DNA of 64,000 nt from assembly GCF_001282725.1 (NCBI RefSeq), contig NZ_LN876586.1, positions 127,005 through 191,004 on the forward strand. Direction: 5' to 3'. Shown here piece after piece: positions 53,416 to 63,668 of this stretch (position 1 is its first letter; each line of letters opens with the position of its first letter). A program made the translations under genes and the position numbers. The notes under the pieces were generated by a model, which saw only the letters and a list, made by a program, of their open reading frames with translations, did not search any database and was not told where the DNA came from. Source of the DNA: Inediibacterium massiliense. Lineage in GTDB: Bacteria > Bacillota > Clostridia > Peptostreptococcales > Thermotaleaceae.

Positions 53416-53997
53416 ATGAAGAAATTTAAAAATATTACTATTTTTATTTTAATAGGAATGGTTATAGGATTAGGGGTATTACAATATGGAAATTTTAAAG
53501 ATGAAAAAGAAAGTATAAGCGCTGAGGTTGTAGAACAAACTATATCTCAAATGTCTGAGTTAGTTACTATAAAATACAATTATAAAAATGTAGTAGCTTA
53601 TAAAAATGCAAGAAAATTTAATGGAGTAGAGTTGCCATTTACAAAAAAATCATTTTTAATTGTTTATACAGGCTATATAAAAGCAGGTGTAGATTTAAAA
53701 TCAGTAGATGTAAAAATGATTTCAAATCATGAGATAGATGTAACTATAGATCAAGCAAAAATTTTGGATAATGTACTTAATGAAGAAGATGTAACTATTT
53801 ATGATGAAAATTCTGCTCTTTTGAATCCATTAAAGTTTGGTGATTTGATGAAAGTATTAACAAAAGAAAAGAAAAAAGTAGAAAAAGAAGTTGTTGAAAA
53901 AGGATTTTTAAAAGAGGCTAATGAATATACAAAAAAATTGATGGAAACCAATTTAAAAAGCATGGGTTTTGAAAAAGTAAATATTCGCTTTAGATAA
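53416..53997 (+). CDS. DUF4230 domain protein, membrane-anchored
   Basis: This 193-residue protein has one N-terminal membrane helix (about 7-24) and the DUF4230 domain. Its marks are VVEQTISQMSELVTIKYNYKNVV, the FLIVYTGYIKAGVDL strand, and the C-terminal MGFEKVNIRF. The function of the family is unknown; it is thought to face the outside of the cell. ATG 53416 follows AAGGGGGAG. It sits alone between two chemoreceptor genes with its own terminator. Confidence 0.82.
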   Translation: MKKFKNITIFILIGMVIGLGVLQYGNFKDEKESISAEVVEQTISQMSELVTIKYNYKNVVAYKNARKFNGVELPFTKKSFLIVYTGYIKAGVDLKSVDVKMISNHEIDVTIDQAKILDNVLNEEDVTIYDENSALLNPLKFGDLMKVLTKEKKKVEKEVVEKGFLKEANEYTKKLMETNLKSMGFEKVNIRFR

Positions 53998-54004
53998 TCA
54001 TATA

Positions 54005-54040
54005 AAATCTCTTCTTCTTTATAGTTTGGAAGAGATTTTT
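54005..54040 (+). terminator. Rho-independent terminator after the DUF4230 gene
   Basis: AAATCTCTTC and GAAGAGATTT form a 10-bp stem with a 14-base loop and TT tail. Confidence 0.75.
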
Positions 54041-54132
54041 ACGTAGAGGGGAGGAAAAGATATTTGAATATAGATAAAAATGGGTAATTTTATATAAAAG
54101 GAAAATTTAAAAAACAAAAAGGGGGGTTTTTA

Positions 54133-56151
54133 TTGAAAAGTATAGGAAATAAATTAATCGTTTATTTTTCTGTATTATTGTTAGTAGTTTGTAGTATCAT
54201 GGGATGGTTTGCTCAGTATGAAGTGGAAGGTACAGTAATTGATGAGGTACAAAAGACATTGCCTCAGACTGCTCAGGAAGCTTCAAATTTGATTCATACC
54301 TATGTAGATAGACAATATGTTTTTTTAGAAGGTGTTGCAAGTCGTGATAGAATTTCAAATTCACAAAATAATATACAAGATAAAATATCTATATTAAATG
54401 AGGCAGCTAAAAAAGAAGGATATTTGAGGATGGGTGTAGCAGATCTACAAGGAAATCTTTATTTGACAGATACATATGGTATAAATGGACAAGTTGTAGA
54501 TGTATCTAGCAGGGAATATTATAAGGTAGCACTACAAGGGAAAAGGGGAGTAATGGAACCTACTGTTAGTATCAATCCAGATGATCATGGAGGGTTAGTG
54601 ATGGTATATGCTGTACCTATTTATGATCATGGAGTTATGACAGGTGTTTTAGTAGCTATAGGAGATGGAAACTTTTTAAGCAATATTACAAATAATATAA
54701 CTTTTGGAGAAACAGGCTATGCTTATATGATTAACAAAAATACAAAATTGATTGCGCACAAAGATAAAAATTTGGTAATAGAAGGAATTAGAATATTAGA
54801 AAGAGCTCAAAAAGATAAAGAATGGGAATCTATAGCAGAGCAAAGTCAAAATATGATCAATGAAAAAATTGGTTTTGGAGAATATGAATTTAAAGGAGAA
54901 GAGTTGTATGCTGGATTTTCTCATATAGAAAATACAGATTGGATTGTAGTGATTACAGTACAAAAATCAGAAATGCTTTCTATGTTGCCTGACATGAAGA
55001 AAAAAGTAATATTGGTTACTGTTTTGATATTATTGATAGGAATTGGTGTGGCATATTTCATTGGAAAAACTATTTCAAAACCTATTGTAGGGATCAAACA
55101 TTATGCAGAAAAAATTGCTGATTTAGATGTGAGGGAAGATGTAGATGAGAAATATACAAAAAGAAAAGATGAGATCGGAATATTGGCAAATTCTTTTCAA
55201 TTGGTAACCCATAATTTAAGAAAATTTATTGAGCATATACAAAGCTCTTCAGAGCAAGTAGCAAGTTCATCAGAGGAGTTAAAGGCTACATCAGAACAAT
55301 CTGCATTAGCATCTGAACATGTAGCTACTTCTTCTACGGAAGTAGCATCTCATACAGGAAAACAGCTTAATGAAGTGCTCAATGCGACTTCTGCTATGCA
55401 GCAAATATCTGCAAGTATTGAAGAAATATCTGCAACTTCTCAAGAGGTAAATCAATTAAGTACTACTGTATATGAAAAGTCTAATATAGGAAAACAAGAA
55501 ATCAGTGGAGTGATTCTTCAAATGAATCATATTGGAAATAGTACGAATGAAGTTCAAAATGCTTTGGTTCAAATTACGCAAAGTTCTAAAAAAATTGATA
55601 ATATTATTAATTTAATTCAAGATATTTCTCAACAAACAAATCTGTTGGCTTTAAATGCAGCTATAGAAGCTGCACGTGCAGGGGATGCAGGTAAAGGATT
55701 TGCAGTGGTTGCAGAAGAGGTTAGAAAGCTTGCAGAAGAAACTCAAAGAGCTACGGAAGACATTAATGATTTGATTGAAGAAAATGGGAATAATATTCTT
55801 TATGCAGATCAAAAGATGAATGAAGGACTCAAAGAAGTAGATAAAGGAATACAAGCTGTAAAAGGAACAGAAAAAACTTTTGGTGAAATTTCATATTTAG
55901 TAGATCAAGTAAATAATCAAATAGAAACTATGACCGAATCCATTCGCCAAGTAGCAGAGGGTAGTCAAGATATTGTTTATTCTACAACTCAAATAGAAGA
56001 AACAAGTAAAGAAGTGGCAAGTCAAATTCAAAATGTATCGGCTGCTGCCGAGGAACAAACAGCGTCTATGGAAGAAATTGCATCAGCTAGTGAAAGTTTA
56101 TCAGAGCTTTCTATGGAACTTCAAGAATTGGTGAAAAAGTTTAAAATTTAG
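54133..56151 (+). CDS. Methyl-accepting chemotaxis protein with dCache sensor
   Basis: This 672-residue receptor has a membrane helix (about 8-28), a dCache domain (about 35-280) with [38 protein letters not shown] and [20 protein letters not shown], and a second helix (about 290-312). HAMP and the signalling hairpin with [37 protein letters not shown] follow. It differs from the receptor at 51163 in the sensor region, so a different ligand is likely. The start is UUG behind AAGGGGGG, with a slightly long spacing. Confidence 0.92.
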   Translation: MKSIGNKLIVYFSVLLLVVCSIMGWFAQYEVEGTVIDEVQKTLPQTAQEASNLIHTYVDRQYVFLEGVASRDRISNSQNNIQDKISILNEAAKKEGYLRMGVADLQGNLYLTDTYGINGQVVDVSSREYYKVALQGKRGVMEPTVSINPDDHGGLVMVYAVPIYDHGVMTGVLVAIGDGNFLSNITNNITFGETGYAYMINKNTKLIAHKDKNLVIEGIRILERAQKDKEWESIAEQSQNMINEKIGFGEYEFKGEELYAGFSHIENTDWIVVITVQKSEMLSMLPDMKKKVILVTVLILLIGIGVAYFIGKTISKPIVGIKHYAEKIADLDVREDVDEKYTKRKDEIGILANSFQLVTHNLRKFIEHIQSSSEQVASSSEELKATSEQSALASEHVATSSTEVASHTGKQLNEVLNATSAMQQISASIEEISATSQEVNQLSTTVYEKSNIGKQEISGVILQMNHIGNSTNEVQNALVQITQSSKKIDNIINLIQDISQQTNLLALNAAIEAARAGDAGKGFAVVAEEVRKLAEETQRATEDINDLIEENGNNILYADQKMNEGLKEVDKGIQAVKGTEKTFGEISYLVDQVNNQIETMTESIRQVAEGSQDIVYSTTQIEETSKEVASQIQNVSAAAEEQTASMEEIASASESLSELSMELQELVKKFKI

Positions 56152-56159
56152 TATAATGA

Positions 56160-56184
56160 AAGTGCCTGTATTATACAGGCACTT
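56160..56184. terminator. Bidirectional terminator between chemoreceptor and lipoprotein genes
   Basis: AAGTGCCTGTA and TACAGGCACTT pair around TTA. The genes on either side converge on it, though the T tail is short. Confidence 0.75.
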
Positions 56185-56210
56185 AGTTTTTGAAAAGGAA
56201 ATCTTTTTAA

Positions 56211-56765
56211 TTATTTAAAGGACTTTAAATAAATATTATTGACGTAGTTTATAATGTTTTTTTCAGCATCTTCCATATCTTTCTGAGGAATATCATTTAA
56301 GGGTTCCATGTTTTCATTTAACCAAAGTACTAGTTTATTGTCTTTAAATACATAGTAGGCAAAGGGCGCACGAAGAATAATAAGTTGGCCATTTTGAAAA
56401 TAGTAATCAGATGTACCTGCCATTTTCCCTGTATCATCCGCTTCTGTTACGACCAATTTGACAGGTTTACCATTTTGACTCCAGAGAGTAAGGGTTTGTG
56501 CTTCCCATTCTTTTTTGATAGGAGGCAATTGAGATTTGTTTGTATCAAGACCATCCAAGTTTTGATTTATAGAGTTCATTTCATTTTTAACATTTTCAAT
56601 AATATCTTGTGTAGACTGAGGATCTGTGGATTGAGATTTTTTATCTACAGAAGTAATAGTATCTTCTGAGAGGGACGGGTTACTAGTCACATTGTCCTTC
56701 TGAGAACATCCTACACTTAAAATTAAACTGGCACTTAATAAGCTATATAATAATAGTTTTTTCAT
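56211..56765 (-). CDS. Hypothetical lipoprotein
   Basis: This 184-residue protein has a lipoprotein signal with lipobox LSVGC (Cys 20). A low-complexity Ser/Thr/Asp/Gln linker follows (about 25-60), then a small globular part (about 75-184) with KPVKLVVTEADDTGKMAG and YYFQNGQLIILRAPFAYYVF. I do not recognise a named domain. It is probably anchored to the outer face of the membrane. RBS AAAGGAG precedes the ATG. No related genes are adjacent. Confidence 0.8.
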   Translation of the reverse strand: MKKLLLYSLLSASLILSVGCSQKDNVTSNPSLSEDTITSVDKKSQSTDPQSTQDIIENVKNEMNSINQNLDGLDTNKSQLPPIKKEWEAQTLTLWSQNGKPVKLVVTEADDTGKMAGTSDYYFQNGQLIILRAPFAYYVFKDNKLVLWLNENMEPLNDIPQKDMEDAEKNIINYVNNIYLKSFK

Positions 56766-56949
56766 ATATTAAGCTCCTTTCTAAAATAAATTCTAAATTT
56801 AGTATAGTATGCTTTTTAGTTAATTGAGTTACAAAAGAGTTACAATAAGGTATAGGAGGAACAATTTCCATTGAGAATGGTTAGAAAATTTAATATTTGA
56901 TATAATAAAATAACTTGTATATTTATTGAATATGGAAAGGAGGATTTTA

Positions 56950-57486
56950 ATGGAAAAGCTAAAAAGGTATATAAAAAGTCAACAGATTCATGAAGTAAAG
57001 GAAATAGAAATAGATGATTTAATCATTCACAAAAAGGTAAGAGATGCGTGCATTCGTAATAAGTGTGGACAGTATGGAAAAAATTTTATGTGTCCTCCTT
57101 ATGTGGGAGAAATAGAAGATTTTCAAAAAAGATTAAAAGAATACGAAAAAGGTTTTTTAATAACCATTCAAGATCATATTAAACAACCTTCTATTATGGA
57201 GAATTTTTATGTATCTGCTATAAAACTTCATCATATTCTTTTGGATATAGAAAAAGAAGCAAAAAAAATAGGATATGAAAAAGCGTATGCATTAATTGGG
57301 GGAAATTGCAAATTATGCAAGGTATGCAATGCAAAATTGGGAAAAGATATTTGTAATGATCCAAAGAGGGCAAGACCATCTTTAGAAGCAGTAGGAATTG
57401 ATGTAATAGATACTTGTAAAAAAGTAGGAATCTCTATCGAATTTAAAAAAAATGAAGTGACTTGGGTAGGGCTTATTCTTATATAA
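56950..57486 (+). CDS. DUF2284 family predicted metal-binding protein
   Basis: This 178-residue cysteine-rich protein has CIRNKCGQYGKNFMCPPYVG near the N-terminus and GGNCKLCKVCNAKLGKDICN then CDPKRARPSLEAVGIDV-type sequence near the C-terminus. The conserved Cys set suggests an Fe-S cluster or zinc. The function is unknown; such proteins are common in anaerobes. I chose ATG 56950 because AAAGGAGG lies seven bases upstream. The frame opens eight codons earlier, across that site. Confidence 0.87.
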   Translation: MEKLKRYIKSQQIHEVKEIEIDDLIIHKKVRDACIRNKCGQYGKNFMCPPYVGEIEDFQKRLKEYEKGFLITIQDHIKQPSIMENFYVSAIKLHHILLDIEKEAKKIGYEKAYALIGGNCKLCKVCNAKLGKDICNDPKRARPSLEAVGIDVIDTCKKVGISIEFKKNEVTWVGLILI

Positions 57487-57518
57487 GAAAATTTTTATAA
57501 TATATAATAGAAAAAATG

Positions 57519-57547
57519 TTGAAAAAAAGCGAAAATAAGTATAAAAT
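57519..57547 (+). promoter_or_regulatory. Probable promoter of the M20/AbgT operon
   Basis: TTGAAA (57519-57524) and TAAAAT (57542-57547) with a 17-base spacer, which itself contains AAGCGAAAA, a word repeated downstream of the leader. Confidence 0.5.
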
Positions 57548-57566
57548 AAATAGAAAGATATAGAAA

Positions 57567-57660
57567 ATCATTCCACAATCAGAAATATATTTATAGAGAG
57601 CATCTGAAGTGGAATTTATTTTTTATCTTTTCGCTTTATCTAAATAAAGCGAAAAAGCGA
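57567..57660 (+). promoter_or_regulatory. Structured leader with 12-bp inverted repeat
   Basis: ATTCCAC (near 57569) pairs with GTGGAAT (near 57609) around an inner CAGA/TCTG pair, followed by a T-rich run. Then TTTTCGCTTTAT (57628-57639) and ATAAAGCGAAAA (57644-57655) form a perfect 12-bp stem with loop CTAA. AAGCGAAAA occurs three times between 57527 and 57663. It could be an attenuator or an operator for an unseen regulator. Confidence 0.45.
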
Positions 57661-57677
57661 AAAAGGAGAGTGAAGAA

Positions 57678-58859
57678 ATGTTAACAGATGAAATCAAAGC
57701 ACTATCACAAAAATATTTTGAAAAAATGAAAGAATTAAGACATGAGTTTCATATGCATCCAGAACTAGCTTTTGAAGAATATGAAACATCTAGAATTGTA
57801 GCAGAAGAACTAAGAAAGTTAGGAATAGAAGTCAAAACAAATATAGCTAAAACAGGAGTAGTAGGACTCATAGAAGGTAAATATCCTGGAAAGACAGTTT
57901 TATTAAGAGCAGATATGGATGCTTTGCCTATTGACGAAGAAGCAGAGGTATCCTATAAGTCAAGAGTAAAAGGAAAAATGCACGCTTGTGGACATGATGG
58001 TCATACAGCAGGACTTTTAGGAGCAGCTATGATTCTAAATGAATTAAAAGATCAGATTCATGGAAATGTAAAACTTGTCTTTCAGCCAGCAGAGGAAGAC
58101 GATGGAGGGGCAAAACCTATGATTGAAGAAGGAGTTTTGGAAAATCCAAAAGTGGATGCAGCTTTTGCGTGTCACTTGATGGGATTTGTTCCAAAGAATC
58201 ATATTATGGTGAAATATGGACCTATGATGGCTGCTCCAGATAAATTTGTTTTTAAGGTTATTGGAAAGGGAGGTCATGCAGCCAGTCCTCATACATGTGT
58301 AGATCCTGTGATGACTTCTGTGCAAGCTATTAACAATATGCAATCTATCATTAGTAGAAGGCTCAATCCAGTAAAACCTGCTGTCATTTCTTTTTGTACC
58401 ATTCATGGAGGAGAAGGACATAATGTGATTCCTAATGAGGTAGAAGTGAGTGGTACCATAAGAACCTTTGATGAAGAGATTAGAGAATGGATTCCAAAGA
58501 CTATGGAAGAAATTTTAAAAGGAATTTGTTTAGGATGTGGTGCATCTTATACATTTAAGCTTACAAAGCATTTTCCGCCTTTGATCAATCATGATAATAT
58601 GACAGATTTAGTAAAAGCTTCTGCTCAAAAGATTATAGGAGAAGAAAATATTTTAATTGGAAAAGAACCGAGCATGGGAGGAGAAGATTTTGCTTATTTT
58701 GCTCAAGAGGTACCTTCAGCCTTTTTCTTTGTAGGAATTGCACAGGATGAACAAAATCCTATTCAAATGCATCACCCCAAATTTAGCTGGAAGGATGAAA
58801 ATTTACTTATATCTTCTCAAATTTTATCACAGATCAGTATAGATTTTTTAAATCAATGA
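57678..58859 (+). CDS. M20 family amidohydrolase (aminobenzoyl-glutamate hydrolase-like)
   Basis: This 393-residue metalloenzyme has RADMDALPIDEEAEVSYKS, HACGHDGHTAGLLGAA, FQPAEEDDGGAKPMIEEG, the dimerisation-domain GKGGHAASPHTCVDP and GGEDFAYFAQEVPSAFFFVG with a terminal MHHPKF. All metal and catalytic residues are seen. It is paired with an AbgT transporter 13 bases downstream, so its substrate is probably the imported p-aminobenzoyl-glutamate or a similar N-acyl amino acid. It is a paralogue of the gene at 27036. RBS AAAGGAGAG. Confidence 0.88.
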   Translation: MLTDEIKALSQKYFEKMKELRHEFHMHPELAFEEYETSRIVAEELRKLGIEVKTNIAKTGVVGLIEGKYPGKTVLLRADMDALPIDEEAEVSYKSRVKGKMHACGHDGHTAGLLGAAMILNELKDQIHGNVKLVFQPAEEDDGGAKPMIEEGVLENPKVDAAFACHLMGFVPKNHIMVKYGPMMAAPDKFVFKVIGKGGHAASPHTCVDPVMTSVQAINNMQSIISRRLNPVKPAVISFCTIHGGEGHNVIPNEVEVSGTIRTFDEEIREWIPKTMEEILKGICLGCGASYTFKLTKHFPPLINHDNMTDLVKASAQKIIGEENILIGKEPSMGGEDFAYFAQEVPSAFFFVGIAQDEQNPIQMHHPKFSWKDENLLISSQILSQISIDFLNQ

Positions 58860-58872
58860 AAGGAAGGATTGT

Positions 58873-60426
58873 ATGAAAGCAGAACAAGTAAAAAAGAAAA
58901 AGCGGTTTGAAACCATATTAGAAAAAGCTTTATCTTTTATTGAAAAAGCAGGAAATAAATTACCTGATCCTATTACATTGTTTGTAATTTTTTGTGGATT
59001 GATTTTATTGATTTCATATATAGGAGCAAAGATGGGAATATCTGTAGTACATCCATCTACAAAAGAGACGATTCAGGTAGTAAATTTAATTACAAAAGAT
59101 GGGCTCAGACAAATTGTTGGTGGCATTGTAGGAAATTTTCAATCCTTCCCTCCTTTAGGATTGGTATTAGTAGTCATGATTGGAGCAGGAGTTGCTGAAA
59201 AGTCAGGGCTAATGAAGGCTGTTTTGGAAAATTCAGTTACAAAGGTTCCTAAAAATTTTATGACAGCTATGATTGTATTGGTAGGTATTTTAGCCAATGC
59301 AGTAGGAGATGCTGGATTTATTGTTCTTCCTCCACTTGCTGCTATTATATTTTTAGGAACAGGGAGACACCCTTTAGTAGGTTTATTTGCAGCTTATGCA
59401 GGGGTATCTGGAGGATTTGCAGCAAATCTTATGATCAATATGTCAGATGTATTAGCAGCAAGTTTTACAATTCCAGCAGCTCAGATGATTGATTCAAGTT
59501 ATCAAGGAACTCCTGCTATGAATCTTTACTTTATTGCTGTATCTACTATTTTTCTTGTAGGAGTGGGAGTATGGGTAACAGAAAAAATAGTAGAACCACG
59601 TTTCCCAAAATATGAAGGAGAAAATTTGGGAGAGCATACAAAAAATTTAAGTGAAATTGAGAAAAAAGGATTAAAGTATGCAGGATGGTCTGTAATGATT
59701 TTAATTCTTGTTATTATAGGTCTTTGTATAGGAAAAGATGCATTTATGCAGGATCCAAAGTCAGGTTCTATACTAGCTTATGAATCTACATTGATGCAAG
59801 GGATTATACCTATTGTTACATTTGTATTTTTAATTCCAGGTCTTATATATGGAAAGATTACAGGGACTATTAAAACCGATAAGGATGCAACAGCTATGAT
59901 GGGATCAGCCATGAGTGATATGGGGCCTTATATTGTCTTGGCATTTGTAGCATCACAGTTTTTAGCTTATTTTAAATGGAGCAATGTAGGGATTGTACTT
60001 TCTATTAAGGGAGCAGAATTTTTAAAAGATGCAGGAATGACAGGATATGGATTGATCATTGGATTTATTTTTATTTCTTGTTTGATTAATATATTTGTAG
60101 GAAGTGCTTCTGCAAAGTGGGCAATTATGGCACCTGTATTTGTCCCTATGTTTTTACTTTTAGGATATGATCCAGCCCTTACTCAAATGGCTTATCGTAT
60201 AGGAGACTCTATTACAAATACAATTAGTCCTCTATTTCCTTATTTTCCAATTCTTCTGGCATTTATCAATAAATATGATAAAAATGCAGGAATGGGTACA
60301 GTAATTGCTAATATGATTCCTTATTCTATTGCATTTGGAGTATTATGGACGATTTTATTAATTGTATTTATGGTTTTTCACATTCCACTAGGGCCAAACG
60401 CAGGAATTTATTATATGCTTCATTAA
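58873..60426 (+). CDS. AbgT family transporter
   Basis: This 517-residue membrane protein of the AbgT family (p-aminobenzoyl-glutamate importer; some members export sulfonamides) has an N-terminal LSFIEKAGNKLPDPITLFVIFC. It also has PPLGLVLVVMIGAGVAEKSGLM, NAVGDAGFIVLPPLAAIIF and the C-terminal MAPVFVPMFLLLGYDPALTQ with RIGDSITNTISPLFPYFP, all hallmarks. About 11-13 helices are seen. It works with the amidohydrolase upstream; ATG is behind AAAGGAAGG. A long bidirectional terminator follows. Confidence 0.93.
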   Translation: MKAEQVKKKKRFETILEKALSFIEKAGNKLPDPITLFVIFCGLILLISYIGAKMGISVVHPSTKETIQVVNLITKDGLRQIVGGIVGNFQSFPPLGLVLVVMIGAGVAEKSGLMKAVLENSVTKVPKNFMTAMIVLVGILANAVGDAGFIVLPPLAAIIFLGTGRHPLVGLFAAYAGVSGGFAANLMINMSDVLAASFTIPAAQMIDSSYQGTPAMNLYFIAVSTIFLVGVGVWVTEKIVEPRFPKYEGENLGEHTKNLSEIEKKGLKYAGWSVMILILVIIGLCIGKDAFMQDPKSGSILAYESTLMQGIIPIVTFVFLIPGLIYGKITGTIKTDKDATAMMGSAMSDMGPYIVLAFVASQFLAYFKWSNVGIVLSIKGAEFLKDAGMTGYGLIIGFIFISCLINIFVGSASAKWAIMAPVFVPMFLLLGYDPALTQMAYRIGDSITNTISPLFPYFPILLAFINKYDKNAGMGTVIANMIPYSIAFGVLWTILLIVFMVFHIPLGPNAGIYYMLH

Positions 60427-60466
60427 AAAACATCTCAAAAGATTTATATCTTTTGAGATGTTTTTT
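60425..60466. terminator. Bidirectional terminator between abgT-like and DAHP synthase genes
   Basis: A 19-bp perfect stem (60425-60443 with 60448-60466) begins with A6 and ends with T6. It provides U runs for both convergent genes. It overlaps the stop codons of both. Confidence 0.88.
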
Positions 60467-61241
60467 GAATACTATTAAATATGTTTTTATACTCTTCAAA
60501 ATTTAAGGACTGAGGACCATCGCTTAAAGCTTTCTCAGGGTTTGGATGAACTTCGATCATAATGCCATCTGCTCCAGCTGCAATAGAAGCTTTTGTCATA
60601 GGTGCAATAAGCCTTCTTAATCCTGTTGCATGGCTAGGATCTACAACCATAGGAAGTCCGGTTTCTTCTTTCATAATAGGAATACAAGCTAAATCTAATG
60701 TGTTTCTTGTATACGTTTCAAAGGTTCGTATACCTCGCTCGCAAAGAATGATTTGATTATTTCCTTGGGATGCAATATATTCAGCAGCCATAATCCATTC
60801 TTTGATAGTAGCACTCATTCCTCTTTTTAAAAGAATAGGTTTGTTTAGTTTTCCTAAAGTTTTTAAAAGAGGGTAATTATACATATTTCTAGATCCAACT
60901 TGAATTATATCTACATATTCTAGAGCAATATCTAAATATTTTTCTTCCATAATTTCTGTTACGATAGGAAGATCTACTTTATTGGCAGCTTCTCTTAAAA
61001 GTTTTAATCCCTCAATCTCAAGTCCTTGAAAGTCATAAGGACTTGTCCTTGGTTTAAATACTCCACCTCTTAAAATATCTACGCCTATTTTTTTTAGAGC
61101 AGTTGCAGATTCAAATATTTGTTCTTTTGATTCCACAGAGCAAGGACCTGCAATCCAAACAGGAGGATGGTTTCCTCCTATTTTTATATCTTTTACTGAA
61201 ACGATGATTTCTTTCCCTGTTAATATACGTGCATTATTCAT
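60444..61241 (-). CDS. aroF: DAHP synthase, short type I-beta form
   Basis: This 265-residue TIM-barrel enzyme condenses phosphoenolpyruvate and erythrose 4-phosphate in the first step of aromatic amino acid synthesis. [53 protein letters not shown] and [11 protein letters not shown] are all present. It lacks the N-terminal ferredoxin-like regulatory domain of the Thermotoga-type enzyme and any fused chorismate mutase, so feedback control is not evident. The minus-strand ribosome site is TAGGAAGG before the ATG. Confidence 0.92.
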   Translation of the reverse strand: MNNARILTGKEIIVSVKDIKIGGNHPPVWIAGPCSVESKEQIFESATALKKIGVDILRGGVFKPRTSPYDFQGLEIEGLKLLREAANKVDLPIVTEIMEEKYLDIALEYVDIIQVGSRNMYNYPLLKTLGKLNKPILLKRGMSATIKEWIMAAEYIASQGNNQIILCERGIRTFETYTRNTLDLACIPIMKEETGLPMVVDPSHATGLRRLIAPMTKASIAAGADGIMIEVHPNPEKALSDGPQSLNFEEYKNIFNSIQKTSQKI

Positions 61242-61327
61242 AATAAACCTTCCTAACTTCTTCTTTTTCGTATGATTTAAAATTTAGTTATATAATTTAG
61301 AATACCCATTATTTTTTCTTCTTATCT

Positions 61328-61356
61328 ATTATATCGGCTAATATTTATTCTATCAA
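61328..61356 (-). promoter_or_regulatory. Promoter of the DAHP synthase gene
   Basis: On the minus strand TTGATA (61356-61351) and TATAAT (61333-61328) are 17 bases apart. The leader before the gene is about 80 bases. Confidence 0.65.
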
Positions 61357-61390
61357 CTCATGAAATAAGCAATATTTTAGGAAGATTTTT

Positions 61391-62731
61391 TTATAATTGA
61401 ATTTGAGTCCATTTTTGTCTTTTAAATCTTATAAACATAATAGATGCAAATACAAAGAATGAAAGAATTTCACTAATCCACATACCTGCAATCCCTATTT
61501 TTAATAAAATAATAAATACATAACATAGTGGAACGTACATAGACCAAGCCCTTAATGCACTGATGATCATAACAGTTTTTGTATCTCCCGCTCCTCTTAA
61601 AGCACCTGATATGATGATCATAAAATTAAGAAAAGGCTGATTAAATCCTGCAACATACATGGCTAGTAAGGAAGTATCAACAAGAATTGCTTCTTTTGTA
61701 AATAAACTTAAAAACATTTTAGGGAAACTAATAAAAATAATACCCATGAAAATACCCCAAGATACGCCTAAAAATGTAGCTGTATAACCTGTATCCAAGC
61801 TTTTTGGAATGTCTTTTTCTCCTAAAGATTTTCCAACCAAGGCAGAAGCTGCGATAGATATACCCATGGCAGGCATAAAAGACAATCTCTCAATACTGAG
61901 AACAATACGAAAAGCTGCTTCTCCATTTGTATCTAAAAGAGATACAATCATTCCTGCTGCAATATAAGAAAGACTCATAGAAACCTGTTCAATAGCTCCT
62001 GGATAACTAATATTCCAAAGAGGGATTAAAATATTTTTAGTAATTTTTAAATTTTCAGATACAATTTTCAAATGATGAGATCCTTTTGTTAAAAAGTAAA
62101 GATACAAAACCATCCCTATAAATCTTGAGATGCTTGTGGAAAGGGCAGCTCCCTCAATACCCATATTGGGAAAAATCCAAAAACCTGTCATTAAACAGTA
62201 ATTACCTATAATATTTAAAATATTGGTAATAGCCGTAATGATCATAGGCGTCTTTGTATCACTTACTCCTCTTAAACATGCAGCTGCACAAAAGGAGATA
62301 AACATACAAGGAATACTATAAGAAAGAATACGAAAATATTGCAAAGACATATTTAAAACATCAGAGGACATATCATAAATCATTAAAATTTCTTTTGCAA
62401 ATACAAAGGATAGAATAGAAATAATAAGCCCTATGATAAAATTTAAAGAGAGATTTTGCCCCATAATTTTATTTAAGCTTGTATAATCCTTCTCTCCATA
62501 TCTTCTTGCAATCATAGCTGTCGCACCTGTATTAAAAGAAGAAAAAATAAATATTAAAGAAAATATGATTTCATTACAAAAGCCTGATGCAGCCAATGCT
62601 TCTTTTCCGATAAGTCTTCCAACCATAACTGTATCTGCAAGGTTTACTAAAGTATTTAGCCCCATTTCTGCAACGGCAGGAAGAGTAATCATTAGAATAG
62701 ATAAAACTAATTTTTTATTTTTTATCATCAT
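61391..62731 (-). CDS. MATE family efflux transporter
   Basis: This 446-residue protein of about 12 helices has LPAVAEMGLNTLVNLADTVMVGRLIGKEALAASG in the first half and SYPGAIEQVSMSLSYIAAGMIVSLL in the second, the DinF/NorM-type repeats. FNTGATAMIARRYGEKD and SGALRGAGDTKTVM are typical loops. It exports unknown organic cations or metabolites. It differs clearly from the MATE at 76-1431. Two ATGs in a row start it behind GGAAGTG. It is transcribed away from truA. Confidence 0.9.
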   Translation of the reverse strand: MMIKNKKLVLSILMITLPAVAEMGLNTLVNLADTVMVGRLIGKEALAASGFCNEIIFSLIFIFSSFNTGATAMIARRYGEKDYTSLNKIMGQNLSLNFIIGLIISILSFVFAKEILMIYDMSSDVLNMSLQYFRILSYSIPCMFISFCAAACLRGVSDTKTPMIITAITNILNIIGNYCLMTGFWIFPNMGIEGAALSTSISRFIGMVLYLYFLTKGSHHLKIVSENLKITKNILIPLWNISYPGAIEQVSMSLSYIAAGMIVSLLDTNGEAAFRIVLSIERLSFMPAMGISIAASALVGKSLGEKDIPKSLDTGYTATFLGVSWGIFMGIIFISFPKMFLSLFTKEAILVDTSLLAMYVAGFNQPFLNFMIIISGALRGAGDTKTVMIISALRAWSMYVPLCYVFIILLKIGIAGMWISEILSFFVFASIMFIRFKRQKWTQIQL

Positions 62732-62895
62732 AGCACTTCCTTATCAAATATAAAAAGATTACGTATGATTATAACATATTTTTCCTATCAACTGTGTTAG
62801 AATATAGATAAGAAATAAGGAAATAAACAAACAAGAGTAGGACATTTTAATTAAGAGGGAAATAGATAAACTAAGAAAGGGTAGTGGACTTTTAC

Positions 62896-63636
62896 ATGAA
62901 GAATATCAAGTTAGAAATAGAATATGATGGAAGTCGATATAATGGATGGCAAAAGCTAGGGAATACCCAAAATACAATCCAAGGAAAAATAGAAGAAGTA
63001 CTTTCTAAAATGACAAAAGAAGATATAGAGATTATAGGATCAGGCAGGACAGATGCAGGAGTCCATGCCATTTCTCAAATTGCAAATTTTAAAAGTGATA
63101 CAGAGATAAATGTAGATGAAATAAAAGATTATTGCAATGAATATCTTCCCCAAGATATTGTTATTAAAAAAGTAGAACAAGTAGATGAAAGATTTCATGC
63201 AAGATATAATGCAAAAGGGAAGAGATATCTTTATAGAATATGGAATGGTGAAGTTCCAACAGCTTTTCATAGAAAATATACTTACTATATAAAAGATCCT
63301 CTTTATATAGAACGTATGAAAAAAGCAAGTCAATATTTTATTGGAGAGCATGATTTTAAATCTTTTTGTTCTTCTAGGTCTAAAAAGAAGAAAACTGTAA
63401 GAGAAATTTATGAAATAGATATAGAAAAAATAGGATCAGAAATACACATGGTATTCTATGGGAATGGATTTTTGTATAATATGGTTCGGATTATGGTAGG
63501 AACCTTAATAGAAATCGGACAGGGTAAAAGAGAGATAGATTCTATTGAAAAAATATTAAGTTTAAAATCTAGAGAAGAAGCAGGAGTGACTGCACCAGCA
63601 CAAGGACTTTTCTTATATGAAGTATACTATGATTAA
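62896..63636 (+). CDS. truA: tRNA pseudouridine(38-40) synthase TruA
   Basis: This enzyme of about 246 residues isomerises uridines in the tRNA anticodon arm. KLEIEYDGSRYNGWQKL, the catalytic Asp in GSGRTDAGVHAISQ, KRYLYRIWNG, FKSFCSSRSKKK and NGFLYNMVRIMVGTLIEIG are all present. The start ATG 62896 gives the usual MKNIKL beginning; a GTG at 62884 is in frame and closer to AAAGGG, so the start is not certain. A terminator follows at once. Confidence 0.95.
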   Translation: MKNIKLEIEYDGSRYNGWQKLGNTQNTIQGKIEEVLSKMTKEDIEIIGSGRTDAGVHAISQIANFKSDTEINVDEIKDYCNEYLPQDIVIKKVEQVDERFHARYNAKGKRYLYRIWNGEVPTAFHRKYTYYIKDPLYIERMKKASQYFIGEHDFKSFCSSRSKKKKTVREIYEIDIEKIGSEIHMVFYGNGFLYNMVRIMVGTLIEIGQGKREIDSIEKILSLKSREEAGVTAPAQGLFLYEVYYD

Positions 63637-63637
63637 G

Positions 63638-63668
63638 GATTTGTAGACAAAACTACAAATCTTTTTTT
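63638..63668 (+). terminator. Rho-independent terminator after truA
   Basis: GATTTGTAG and CTACAAATC pair around ACAAAA, followed by T7. Confidence 0.87.

Noticed and set aside
56385-56669. Plus-strand 94-codon frame opposite the lipoprotein
   Set aside because: The minus-strand gene has a clear lipobox and ribosome site; the plus frame has neither.
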